DNA of 64,000 bases from Gemmatimonas phototrophica. Lineage in GTDB: Bacteria > Gemmatimonadota > Gemmatimonadetes > Gemmatimonadales > Gemmatimonadaceae. A model generated the notes under the pieces. That model did no database searches, was not told the DNA's origin, and was given only the letters and a program-made list of their open reading frames with translations. This document shows, piece by piece, positions 17,596-27,237 of this stretch; within the stretch, counting starts at the first letter, position 1, and each line of letters begins with the position of its first letter. Made by a program: the position numbers and the translations under genes. The stretch covers positions 124,001-188,000 of the forward strand of contig CAMBNV010000001.1 of assembly GCA_945869195.1 (NCBI GenBank), written 5' to 3'.

Positions 17596-18639
17596 TCAGG
17601 CGGACTGGCGCAATGCCAGTCCGATGGGCAACATCAGGAGTGGCGCGACGTCGTCGGTGACGAGCGACTCAAACGCCCCGTCACGCACGACGAGATTCGC
17701 CAATGGATTCGCCGACACAACCGGCAGCCGCAGCCGCGTCGCTAGCTGGTCAAGAAGACCGGGCGTCCGCGAACCGCCGCCACAGAGATAGACCGCGGTC
17801 ACCTGCGACCCTGACCGTGACGACGAGGCGAGGAAGGCTGCCGCGCGCTCAATCCCCACGGCGAGCTCCTCGGCGCGCGGCGCGAGTATGGCGTCCAGAT
17901 GCTCGGACCGCTCCGTCCCCTGCACGAGATTCGCGGCCTCTCCCGACCCCAGTCCGCGCTCGCTCTGCAAGGCCTCGCGGAACCGCCGCGTTCCGGCCGG
18001 GAGGTCGCGCGTGAGGATGGGCACACCGTTCTCAACGATGTTGATATTGGTCACTTCATTGCCGATGTTCACGAGCGCCACGATTCCGCTCATCGCATCG
18101 GGATGATTGAGTTCGAACGCGTTGTGCAGGGCGAAGGCATCCACATCGACGACCCCCGCCCCCAGTCCCGCCTCAGTGAGCAGGCGCACCTTCGCCTCGA
18201 TCAGTTCGCGCTTCGCCGCGACCAGTAGCACGCTCATCTGCTCCTCCGTCCCGGTCGGGTCGAGGATCTGGAAGTCGAGCTCCACGGACTCCATGTCGAA
18301 TGGCACGTGCTGTTCCGCCTCCCAACGCATCAACTCGCGCGCCTGCTCCTCCTTCACGCGATCGATCAGGATTTTCTTGATGATCACATCGCGTCCGCCC
18401 ACCGCCGTCACGACGGACTTCGTCGTCACGCCAGCCGCGGCCAAGCAGGAGATGATCGCGTCCGCTACGATGCCGGGATCCATAATCTCGCCGTCTACGA
18501 TCGCGTCCGCGAGGAGCGGCATGATCGCGACCCGTACGAGTTCCGGCGCTGACTTGGAGTGATCGACGACTGCGACCTTGATCAGGCCCGAGCCGATATC
18601 GAGTCCGACGGTAGTGTTCTTGCGACCGAACAGCGCCAT
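17596..18639 (-). CDS. pilM: Type IV pilus actin-like ATPase PilM
   Basis: A 347-residue cytoplasmic protein of the actin/FtsA fold that forms a ring under the pilus inner-membrane complex. The TVGLDIGSGLIKVAVVD stretch is the phosphate-1 motif, and LCGGGSRTPGLL near residue 280 is the adenosine motif. I chose the ATG at 18639 because AGGA lies five bases upstream of it and MALFGRK is a typical PilM beginning; ATG at 18645 is also possible. About 146 bases separate it from the minor pilin gene before it, so pilM may have its own promoter, but none was clear. Confidence 0.93.
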   Translation of the reverse strand: MALFGRKNTTVGLDIGSGLIKVAVVDHSKSAPELVRVAIMPLLADAIVDGEIMDPGIVADAIISCLAAAGVTTKSVVTAVGGRDVIIKKILIDRVKEEQARELMRWEAEQHVPFDMESVELDFQILDPTGTEEQMSVLLVAAKRELIEAKVRLLTEAGLGAGVVDVDAFALHNAFELNHPDAMSGIVALVNIGNEVTNINIVENGVPILTRDLPAGTRRFREALQSERGLGSGEAANLVQGTERSEHLDAILAPRAEELAVGIERAAAFLASSSRSGSQVTAVYLCGGGSRTPGLLDQLATRLRLPVVSANPLANLVVRDGAFESLVTDDVAPLLMLPIGLALRQSA

Positions 18640-18785
18640 GGGCATCCTGTGAGACGAGCGGCGAGAAGTGAACACTCAGGTTGCCAAAGGTGCGCGGAGA
18701 CCCCGTCAGGGTCAATACGTCCCGAGTGTCTTCTTGCGAAATGTACCATGACCAGCGACCGCGGAGGTTACGCCTGGGCGGAGCC

Positions 18786-19250
18786 CTAGCCCTCGGGATG
18801 CGCTTCGAGCCAGTGCGAAGCTGCCGGGGTCAGCCGACTCGCCGCCGCACAGCTGAAGAGCCCCGACCGCCGCTCCGACGTGTCCGGCGACACCAATGCG
18901 ATCACCCGCGACCGTCCGCCAATCCGCCCTCTCCCCTCCACTTCGGCCCGAACGAGTCCGTCGCCAAGGTGCTGCCAGACGACTCGAAAACTCCCTCCGG
19001 AGCGGGCCGTGCCCAAGCGCTCCTGCGACGCTAACGGTGGCCGCACACAGAGGCCGACGAGGTCCGGCGGCTCGGCGACCGCATCCGTGCCTTCGATGGC
19101 GGCAGCGCGCGCGAGCAGCTGATCCTCGGCGAGACCGGCCACGCGCCACTCCTGTACGGCGTCGAAGAGCACCATCGACGAGAGCAGGCCGAGCGAGAGG
19201 ATGGCGGCAAGCACGATTGGCAACACGATGCCGCGTCTAGCGCCCCGCAT
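18786..19250 (-). CDS. Minor pilin, PilX/GspK-like
   Basis: A 154-residue protein with an N-terminal basic stretch, then Gly-Ile-Val-Leu-Pro-Ile and a long hydrophobic helix, as in prepilins. The residue at mature position 5 is not Glu, a feature shared with GspK/PilX-type tip subunits that start assembly. The rest has no recognised domain. It overlaps the preceding PilW/GspJ-like gene by 14 bases. The role as a pilus tip component is inferred from its N-terminus and gene order. Confidence 0.65.
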   Translation of the reverse strand: MRGARRGIVLPIVLAAILSLGLLSSMVLFDAVQEWRVAGLAEDQLLARAAAIEGTDAVAEPPDLVGLCVRPPLASQERLGTARSGGSFRVVWQHLGDGLVRAEVEGRGRIGGRSRVIALVSPDTSERRSGLFSCAAASRLTPAASHWLEAHPEG

Positions 19251-20040
19251 CGGTCCTCGTCAGGCGTGCCTCGAGCTGTCCAGGGATCCCGGGCACTCCG
19301 ACCCGAATGAGCAGGACCCCGACGTCGACCAACTCCGTAAAGAGGCCACCGGCGCCTGGACTGCGAAGTGGACCCGCCACTGGCTGCACCACGCCACACG
19401 CGCCGACGTGGCACCGGCGCCAGCCGAGCATCCACTCGCCGCGCCCGGCATAGTAGAGCGCGAGTCGCCCGCGACGCCCGACGCGGACCGGCGCGCCGGG
19501 CGTCACGGTTGCGTCGAGCGACCCGGCGAACAGGCGGAGACGAAGCGCGGAGGCGTCGGCCGCCGCGACAAAGCCGCTGACCGCGCCGCACGGGAACTCG
19601 CCCGCGCGCTCGCTCACCGAATCGACCGTCGTATGGATCCAGCGTGCGCCCGCACCGAGGGTGTCGCGACGCAGGATACTCAGCGCGTCTCCAGGCTCGA
19701 TCGGCTGCGCGCGCGCGACCAGCGCCTGCCCGACCGAGACCCGCGAGGGCGGGAGGGTGACACTCGTTGCGTCCCGTGCACAGACGGCTCCGCTGGCGAT
19801 CCGCACGGTGAGCTCCACCGCCGTGTCACCCACGACCACCACGGAATCAGCGTCGCGCGCGAGCGCCGCAAACACCGCCAGTGCCTCTCGACCGCCCCGC
19901 TCGGCCCGCGCCCGCGTCTCCCCCGCGGTGACGGCGCGACGGACGCTACGGAGGAGGCTCGCGCAGGCCGCACCGAGCAACACCGCGAGCGCGAGGGCGC
20001 AGACCGCCTCTGCCAACATGAACCCCGGCCTCGGCCTCAC
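19237..20040 (-). CDS. Minor pilin, PilW/GspJ-like
   Basis: A 267-residue prepilin-like protein. The N-terminus reads RPRPG then FMLAEAVCALALAV: a short basic leader, a Gly cleavage site for PilD, and Glu at position 5 of the mature protein, followed by the hydrophobic helix. The size matches PilW/GspJ-type minor subunits. The GTG start at 20040 is the third of three GTGA motifs created by a 14-bp tandem repeat; the two upstream GTGs lead to stops after five codons. See the repeat entry at 20027-20068. Confidence 0.7.
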   Translation of the reverse strand: MRPRPGFMLAEAVCALALAVLLGAACASLLRSVRRAVTAGETRARAERGGREALAVFAALARDADSVVVVGDTAVELTVRIASGAVCARDATSVTLPPSRVSVGQALVARAQPIEPGDALSILRRDTLGAGARWIHTTVDSVSERAGEFPCGAVSGFVAAADASALRLRLFAGSLDATVTPGAPVRVGRRGRLALYYAGRGEWMLGWRRCHVGACGVVQPVAGPLRSPGAGGLFTELVDVGVLLIRVGVPGIPGQLEARLTRTDAGR

Positions 20041-20068
20041 GGATGCGGCCTCACGGATGCGGTCTCAC
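20027..20068 (-). repeat. 14-bp tandem repeat carrying a chain of GTGA stop/start overlaps
   Basis: Two near-identical copies of GTGAGRCCGCATCC (minus strand, 20068-20055 and 20054-20041) and a third with 11 of 14 matches (20040-20027). Each copy begins with GTGA. The first TGA is the stop of the pilV-like gene. The GTG in the same tetranucleotide opens a five-codon frame ending in the TGA of copy 2, whose GTG opens another five-codon frame ending in copy 3, whose GTG is the start of the PilW-like gene. Confidence 0.85.
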
Positions 20069-20427
20069 GGACAGACTCTATTGACCGCGAGGGAGCGGCG
20101 CACGAGGTGCGGCCCGTGACCACCGAGCACTCGCGCTTCCAGATGCACTCCCTCCGAGTCACGCCAGACCCGCCATGACTCCGAGACTGGCACCCCGGCG
20201 ACCAGGCGGTCGCTGGGGTCGCCCGCGTCGCTCGTGACGCCGCAGGCGCTCGCCGCAAACCACCCGAGCCGCGAGGCCAGCACCTCGGCCACCACGTCAC
20301 GCACCGAGGCCAGTGACCGTAGCTGTGACGCCACCAACAGCGCGTTTAGGCTCCCACCGACGCCGATCGCCAACAAGACGGCCGCGACGACCACCTCCAC
20401 CAGCGAGACTCCGCGAGAGTTCGACAT
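20065..20427 (-). CDS. Minor pilin, PilV-like
   Basis: A 120-residue prepilin-like protein. The start at 20427 gives SNSRG followed by VSLVEVVVAAVLLAIGV, that is a short leader, the Gly processing site, Glu at mature position 5 and the conserved hydrophobic helix; a longer frame upstream adds unrelated residues and overlaps the pilA terminator region. The globular part is small with two Cys. It is the first of three minor-pilin genes and lies about 74 bases after the pilA terminator, so it either has its own promoter or depends on readthrough. Confidence 0.72.
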   Translation of the reverse strand: MSNSRGVSLVEVVVAAVLLAIGVGGSLNALLVASQLRSLASVRDVVAEVLASRLGWFAASACGVTSDAGDPSDRLVAGVPVSESWRVWRDSEGVHLEARVLGGHGPHLVRRSLAVNRVCP

Positions 20428-20500
20428 CCCGCGAAGGTGCGCGAACGGGCACCCCGATCCATCATCGGAATGCCCGAGCCGACATCCATTGACCGTCGCG

Positions 20501-20545
20501 TCAGAAAAACAATGCGGGCCGAGCGCTTCGCGCTCGGCCCGCATT
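20501..20545 (-). terminator. Strong intrinsic terminator after pilA
   Basis: A perfect 16-bp stem (20511-20526 with 20530-20545) with loop TTC, followed on the minus strand by TTGTTTTTCTGA. It lies 14 bases past the pilA stop. It would allow the pilin to be made in far greater amount than the minor pilins downstream. Confidence 0.9.
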
Positions 20546-20558
20546 CCTCATACCGAAA

Positions 20559-20903
20559 TCAGCAGGTGGTGAGGCCGGTGGCGTGATCGTAGGTGCAGGT
20601 CTTGCCAGCCATGACACCCTTTGAGGTGAAAGTGGTCGCATCGCTCGCTGTCACTGTCACTACGTCGCCCGCAGAGGCTTTGAACGCTGTGCCCAACGTG
20701 GCCAGGCTGGTGTACGTGGCGTTCTCGGCAAAGTAAACCTCTTGGGCCGTCGCGAGAGCTTTCAGGTCGGACTTGATCGCCGCGATATTTGCCTTCTCCT
20801 TGACGTTCCCGAACTTCGGAATCGCGATCGCGGCAAGAATGCCGATGATGACGACGACAATCAACAGCTCGATCAGTGTGAAGCCCTTCTTGTTCTTCAG
20901 CAT
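20559..20903 (-). CDS. pilA: Type IV major pilin PilA
   Basis: A 114-residue type IVa prepilin. The leader MLKNKKG ends at the PilD cleavage site; the mature protein begins FTLIELLIVVVIIGILAAIA with Glu5, the classical N-terminus. A short globular part follows, rich in Ser and Thr, ending with a Cys pair (GKTCTYDHATGLTTC) that fits a terminal disulfide loop. A GGAG ribosome-binding site lies about eight bases before the ATG. It has its own sigma-54-type promoter and terminator, so it is a monocistronic, highly expressed unit. The Ser/Thr-rich surface is a plausible target for the glycosyltransferases encoded just upstream. Confidence 0.95.
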   Translation of the reverse strand: MLKNKKGFTLIELLIVVVIIGILAAIAIPKFGNVKEKANIAAIKSDLKALATAQEVYFAENATYTSLATLGTAFKASAGDVVTVTASDATTFTSKGVMAGKTCTYDHATGLTTC

Positions 20904-20955
20904 CTGTACTCCGTGGGGTATGAGGGGCCGGGCGGCGAACTTGAGCAGGTTACAT

Positions 20956-20983
20956 ATTGTAGATACTCACAACGATAGTGCAA
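20956..20983 (-). promoter_or_regulatory. Possible sigma-70 type promoter for pilA
   Basis: TTGCAC at 20983-20978 and TACAAT at 20961-20956 on the minus strand, 16 bases apart, about 53 bases before the pilA start. It overlaps the predicted start region of the sigma-54 promoter just upstream. One of the two could be fortuitous; I favour the sigma-54 site because of pilR. Confidence 0.35.
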
Positions 20984-20985
20984 GT

Positions 20986-21001
20986 AGCAAAACGCAGGCC
21001 A
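20986..21001 (-). promoter_or_regulatory. Sigma-54 (-24/-12) promoter of pilA
   Basis: On the minus strand the sequence TGGCCTGCGTTTTGCT matches the consensus TGGCACG-N4-TTGCW at all but two positions, with the invariant GG and GC dinucleotides ten bases apart. Transcription would begin near 20975 and give a leader of about 70 bases before pilA. The sigma-54 activator pilR and its kinase pilS are encoded 2.7 kb upstream, which is the known control circuit for type IVa pilins. Confidence 0.75.
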
Positions 21002-21070
21002 TCGCTTCCGTGGGACCTAACGTATTACAGTGCAGGGACTTGCAACTAGGCCTTATGGTAACATTTGACG

Positions 21071-22879
21071 TCACCGCCGAAATTCGCCTCGAGTGCTGGC
21101 ATTCTGCAATGGCACTCCTGTCGCGCGCGGCCTGGGGGTCAGCACAGGGACACGCAAGGGGGCGCCCGGCTTTGAAACGAGACGTCCTGACCGGAACCAG
21201 CGATTACGAGCATCGACGGTGTCGGTTGCCACGAGGGACGACTCGGCCAGCTGCAGCAGGCGGCTGAACTGTAACGGCGACTGCCCCCGGCCTCGCCCAC
21301 GAAGCGCCTCCTCCCGGGCCTCCAGCAGCCGCTGCGACTCCAATAGACAGGCGGTCCGACCGATGGACGCGCCATCGTCGCTGGGGTGCATTGCTAGCAC
21401 CCGGTCGTACCGTCGAAGCGCCTCCGCGCATTGATTGTCGTGGTGGAGCACAACCGCCAGCGTGAACTGGATTATGTCGTTCCCCGGCAGAAGCGAGTCC
21501 GCGGTGCGCAGGTGCGCTGCAGCCGGCTTCCAGGCGGATCGGGCCAGGAACATCTGCCCCAGTCCATAGTGAAAACGAAAGCTGTGCGGCGCGTCAACGA
21601 TGCTCGTGGCGAAGAGCGTCGGGTTATCTACCCAGACGAGCTGGCGCTGCGCGCTGAGTGCGATCGCCGCGACGAGCGCGATGCCAGCCAACGCCGAGAG
21701 CGCGGCGCGGACCCAGCGTTTGGGGAACGCCACCAGCCGCGGCCAGCCGACCTCGATCCCACGGCCGGCAAGGAGCGCGATGCCAACACTTGGCAGAAAA
21801 AGCGTCCGCTCCGCGAGGAGCACACCCGTCGCGACTAGGATGTTCGATATTGGCCCCAGGGTGAGCACGACCCAGAGCAGGGCGCACGCGACGAGGCGGT
21901 CGCGCCGCCAGCCATATGCCACCCCCGTTACGGTGATAACCAGCCAACCCGATCCCACGAGGTGACCAACCCCGGGGGAGGGAAGGACCGAGACGAGCTG
22001 CGGCGAGTAGTCGGCATAAAGCGCGACCGGCCACCAGAAGAGGCGCACGAACTCAGGGACTAAGGCCAGCATGACCCAGAGCCGCCGGCCCATCGGCAGC
22101 CCCTCCAGCGACGGATGCGGGAGATCGCCAGCGAAGCCATCCAACACCGCAAAGCGCACGACGAGATAGGCCACGACGCCAATCACCAGAACGCGAGTAA
22201 GGAGCCAGACGGGCGCGCGCCCATCGACGTCCGACGCGAAGCGGCGACCGCGAAAAACGCCCTCGACCAGCAGCACGAGCGCTGGGAGCAGGATGCCGTG
22301 CTCCTTGCTGAGCAACGCGACAGCGAAACAGACCGCGATCAGCGCGACGGTGCGTATCCGAAGAGCCCCCGCCACGCGGTCCCGACTGTACGCGGTCACC
22401 GCGACAAGCACCGGGATCGCGGTGAGCAGCTCCGACTGCCCCACGACGTTCGCGACGGCTTCCACATGCACCGGATGCGCGGCCCAGGCGAGTGTCGCGG
22501 CGAGCGCGGCACCCTGCGTGAGGAGTACGCGCAACAGCGCAAGGACGGCGAGCGACGACAGGACGTAGAGTACGACGTTCGCCAGATGGAACACCCACGG
22601 GCGTCCGCCCCCGACCGCCCACTGGAGCCCATACGCGGCCACCGTCAGCGGCCGGTACAGCCTGTTCCCCTGTTCGGGACCCCAATACGAATTGGTTAGG
22701 TACTCCCAGGGCGCGTGGAGACTGGTGACCATCGGGTTTTCGACGATGGCCCCGATGTCATCGAATGCGAACTGGTTTCCTAGCCCCGTGACCGACGACG
22801 CGAACGCCACGAGGATTACCAGCAGCACGCTCAGGCGAACGGAATCGCGCTCCCACAGCGCCTGCCATTGACCCCTCAT
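21071..22879 (-). CDS. TMTC/PMT-like membrane glycosyltransferase
   Basis: A 602-residue polytopic protein. An N-terminal helix is followed by FAFDDIGAIVENP, with the acidic pair expected in the first external loop of GT-C enzymes, then about ten hydrophobic segments. HPVHVEAVANVVGQSELL and LLSKEHGILLPAL are strong matches to the TMTC O-mannosyltransferase family. The last 150 residues are soluble and resemble TPR units. Such enzymes move a sugar from polyprenyl phosphate to Ser/Thr of exported proteins. It overlaps the Dpm1-like GT2 gene by ATGA and ends about 170 bases before pilA, so the pilin is the obvious candidate target; that is inference. Confidence 0.8.
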   Translation of the reverse strand: MRGQWQALWERDSVRLSVLLVILVAFASSVTGLGNQFAFDDIGAIVENPMVTSLHAPWEYLTNSYWGPEQGNRLYRPLTVAAYGLQWAVGGGRPWVFHLANVVLYVLSSLAVLALLRVLLTQGAALAATLAWAAHPVHVEAVANVVGQSELLTAIPVLVAVTAYSRDRVAGALRIRTVALIAVCFAVALLSKEHGILLPALVLLVEGVFRGRRFASDVDGRAPVWLLTRVLVIGVVAYLVVRFAVLDGFAGDLPHPSLEGLPMGRRLWVMLALVPEFVRLFWWPVALYADYSPQLVSVLPSPGVGHLVGSGWLVITVTGVAYGWRRDRLVACALLWVVLTLGPISNILVATGVLLAERTLFLPSVGIALLAGRGIEVGWPRLVAFPKRWVRAALSALAGIALVAAIALSAQRQLVWVDNPTLFATSIVDAPHSFRFHYGLGQMFLARSAWKPAAAHLRTADSLLPGNDIIQFTLAVVLHHDNQCAEALRRYDRVLAMHPSDDGASIGRTACLLESQRLLEAREEALRGRGRGQSPLQFSRLLQLAESSLVATDTVDARNRWFRSGRLVSKPGAPLRVPVLTPRPRATGVPLQNASTRGEFRR

Positions 22880-23639
22880 CGCGTCAGATTGCAGCGGACG
22901 ATGTGTCCGATGGCAGCGACGCCGTCGCGCCAGCCGATCTTCTTCCCCTCGGCATAGGTGCGGCCTGAGTAGGAGATCGGCACCTCATAGATGCGCGCCT
23001 TGGCCTGCGCGAGCCGCGCGGTCACCTCGGGCTCAAAGCCGAACCGGTCGGACGTCAGGTGCAGTGAACGCGCGAGGTCGCCGCGGATCACCTTGTAGCA
23101 GGTCTCCATATCGGTGAGGTTCAGGTTCGTCAGCATGTTGCTGAACGTGGTCAGCAGCGTGTTCCCGACCGAGTGCCAGAAATAGAGCACCCGGTGCGGG
23201 CCGCCTAGGAACCGCGACCCAAAGACGGCGTCGGCGCGTCCATCGATAATCGGCGCGAGCAGCCCCGGCCAGTCGGCGGGATCGTACTCGAGGTCCGCGT
23301 CCTGCACGATCACCACGTTCCCTGTGCTCGCGCGCAGCGCCGTGCGGATCGCCGCGCCCTTGCCGCGATTCACCGGATGGAGTGCGAGCAGGTCGATCCG
23401 ACCCGCGATCTTGAGTTCCTGAAGACGCTCAACTGTACCGTCGGTCGAGCCATCGTCGACGCAGATCACCTGCTTACGCACCGGGACTGCGTGCACCTCG
23501 TCGAGGATGCGGTCGATCGTCTCCCGTTCGTTGTACACCGGGATAAGCACCGAGAGGACGAGCTCCCCCACCGGCAGAGGCGAGCGGCCGCGGATGCGAG
23601 GTGCCGGGGTAGCACCCGTGGCCGAAGGCGTCAGCGCGT

Positions 23640-23643
<4 letters not shown>
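22876..23643 (-). CDS. GT2 glycosyltransferase, Dpm1-like
   Basis: A 255-residue glycosyltransferase of family 2 with the GT-A fold. SVLIPVYNERETI, VDDGSTDGT and the DAD metal motif (VIVQDADLEYDP) are all present, and a RFGFEPEVTARL segment follows as in dolichyl/polyprenyl-phosphate mannose or glucose synthases. No membrane segment is evident, so it should act at the cytoplasmic face. The GTG start overlaps the pilR stop, and its own stop overlaps the TMTC-like gene. Together the pair could make a lipid-linked sugar and transfer it to a protein. Confidence 0.88.
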
Positions 23644-25012
<1,369 letters not shown>

Positions 25013-25016
<4 letters not shown>

Positions 25017-26713
25017 GAAACGGCTCCGAGTGGAGTGAGTTCGACTGGGATGAGCACGGTGAAGCAGCTCCCGCTCGGCGTGCTGTCGACGAGGATCACG
25101 CCCCGATGTGCCGCGATGGCCCGATGCGCGACCGCCAGGCCGAGCCCGCTGCCACCCCGCCTGGTGGTCGCGAACGGCTCAAAGAGGCGATCCGAGATCT
25201 CCGCCGGTATCCCCCCACCGCTATCGCGGACTTCGATCGAGTACGCGGGACCACTGCTCGGGCGTCCCTTTGGTTGCTCGCGCTCCGCCAGTAACCGCAG
25301 CCGCACGCGGATTTCGCTTTGCGGCGGTGACGCCTGGACGGCATTGAGAATGAGGTTGAAGAACGCCTGATGCAGGAGATCTTCGTCCGCGACGATCAGG
25401 AGCGGACCGTCCGGCAGGTCGAGGACGATTCCGACCTGCGCGCCCCGGTCGGGGTGTGCCTCCGCGAGGCGCGCGGCCGCGCGCACAGCCGTCCCGATGT
25501 CGATCGATTCGCGACGCACGACGTGCACCCGCGCGAAGTCGAGGAACTCCGAGAGCAGCCGCGAGAGATGCTCTGACTCGCGTAACACCAGCGCCGATAG
25601 CGTGCGCTCGTCGGACGACGCCGACGGACGGTGGGACAGCTGCTCGACGGCGCTCTGGATACTCGCCAACGGGTTTTTGATCTCGTGCGCCAGTGAGGCG
25701 CTCAGTTCAGCGACCGCCTCGAGTCGCTGCGCACGGAGATTCGCTTCTTCGAATCGCTTGATGTCGGAGATGTCAAAAAAGATCGCCGTCGTCGCGCGCC
25801 CTAAGTCTCGGAGATCGCCACTGACCGAGGTGGTCGTGATGGTCAGCGGCACCGCCGCCCCCTCACGCAGCAGCAGTCCCTCTCGGCGCGACGTCACGAG
25901 TCCGCCGGCGATGTGCTCGGTCAACGCGGTCTCCATTCCTGGACTGGCCGCCTGGATGCGCGCGAGGATCGGCGACCCGATCGCCTGAGGAAGGACGAAC
26001 CCGAGAAGGTCTGCCCCCTCGGAGTTCGCGTAGAGGAGTCGCCCGGCATCGTCCACCGTGATGATGCCAGCCCGGATGTTCTCGAGAATGTCGGCAGCAC
26101 GCAGCTCCATCGTCGCGAGTTCCTTCTGCAACCGTCCCCGGCCCTCCCCGGCCTGCTGCAGCTGTGTCGCGATGTACCCCGTCCCAACAGCAACGAGGGT
26201 GAAGACGACGAGTTGCAGCACCAGATACGCCGAGAGGTCCCCGCCGCTGAGAGCGACGGCGTCGCCCGCGTACAGGACCGAGCCGAGCATTGCCAGCAGT
26301 AGCGAACTGCCGATCGGGAGGAGGAGCGCCGCCGCCGCCATCACCAGGATGTAGAGTGCCGCGAAGGGCGACGCGACGCCGCCCGAGAGGTGGACGACGC
26401 TCGTGATCAGGAGGAGGTCGTACATAAGCTGCAGGTAGAGAAACGCCGGGCCGGGCGTGCGCCCCTTAACTTCGGTCTGAATAATGGAGCTCGCTGTGAG
26501 TGCCATGGCCGTGACAAACAGCGTGGTCGCGACGACCGTACTGACGGGGTCGACGAGCAGCGATCCTACGAGTGTCGCGCCGAAGCTGACGGTGGCGACG
26601 GCGACCCGCCCGAGATAGATCCAACGCAGCAGTCGGCGTGGATCGAGCGGAGATTGCTCGTCTGCGTTATTTCCTGACAGCGGAATCTCCAAGAGTTGAC
26701 TCGAATGTTGCAA
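25013..26713 (-). CDS. pilS: Sensor histidine kinase PilS
   Basis: A 566-residue membrane kinase. About six hydrophobic helices occupy residues 35-180, as in PilS, which senses pilin in the inner membrane. A PAS domain covers roughly 205-320, followed by the dimerisation/phosphoacceptor helix with His343 in ASLAHEIKNPLAS, then the HATPase domain (RDSGGGIPAEI and GGSGLGLAVAH). No ATG or GTG is available near the N-terminus; the frame opens with TTG at 26713, shortly after an in-frame stop, and TTG at 26692 is the alternative. It begins the pilS-pilR-GT2-TMTC coupled run. Confidence 0.88.
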
Positions 26714-26750
26714 TCTGCACGACTTCTAATGAGACTATTCCCGTGGCGCA

Positions 26751-27224
26751 ATGCAATACCGAGTGTCGTCCGTGAGTCCGCATCCGACCTGGACCGAGGA
26801 CGGCCGCCTCTACGTCAACGCGCGCGTCGCGATTCCCGCCGCTGAACTCACCGTTCGCGCCTCTCGAGCCGGCGGACCAGGTGGGCAGCACGTGAACACC
26901 TCGTCCACCCGGGTTGAGGTGACCTGGTCGGCGCTCACATCGACGGTCCTCGGCCCGGAGGCGCGGGAGCGCCTCCGGGCGGTGCTCGAGTCCAAGCTCG
27001 ACTCCTCCGGTACGCTGCGGGTCGTCGCCGCCGACACCCGCAGTCAGGTGCAGAACCGCGCCCTCGCGATCAGTCGGCTCGCCGCCCTGGTCCGGCAGGC
27101 GCTGGTGATCCCCAAGGCTCGCCGCGCGACCAAGCCCACGCGCGGGTCGAAAGAAGCCCGGCTCGACACAAAAAAGCGGCGGTCAGTGCAGAAGCGCGAG
27201 CGGAGCGCTCGCGACGACGACTAA
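26751..27224 (+). CDS. arfB: Alternative ribosome-rescue factor ArfB (peptidyl-tRNA hydrolase)
   Basis: A 157-residue release-factor-like protein. The catalytic GGPGGQHVN motif lies near residue 43, in the RF-1 domain, and the C-terminus is a long basic tail rich in Lys and Arg, as required to enter the empty mRNA channel of stalled ribosomes. No stop-codon recognition domain is present, which separates it from RF1 and RF2. It is transcribed divergently from pilS, 37 bases apart. Confidence 0.93.
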   Translation: MQYRVSSVSPHPTWTEDGRLYVNARVAIPAAELTVRASRAGGPGGQHVNTSSTRVEVTWSALTSTVLGPEARERLRAVLESKLDSSGTLRVVAADTRSQVQNRALAISRLAALVRQALVIPKARRATKPTRGSKEARLDTKKRRSVQKRERSARDDD

Positions 27225-27237
27225 CCGAGTCAACCCC

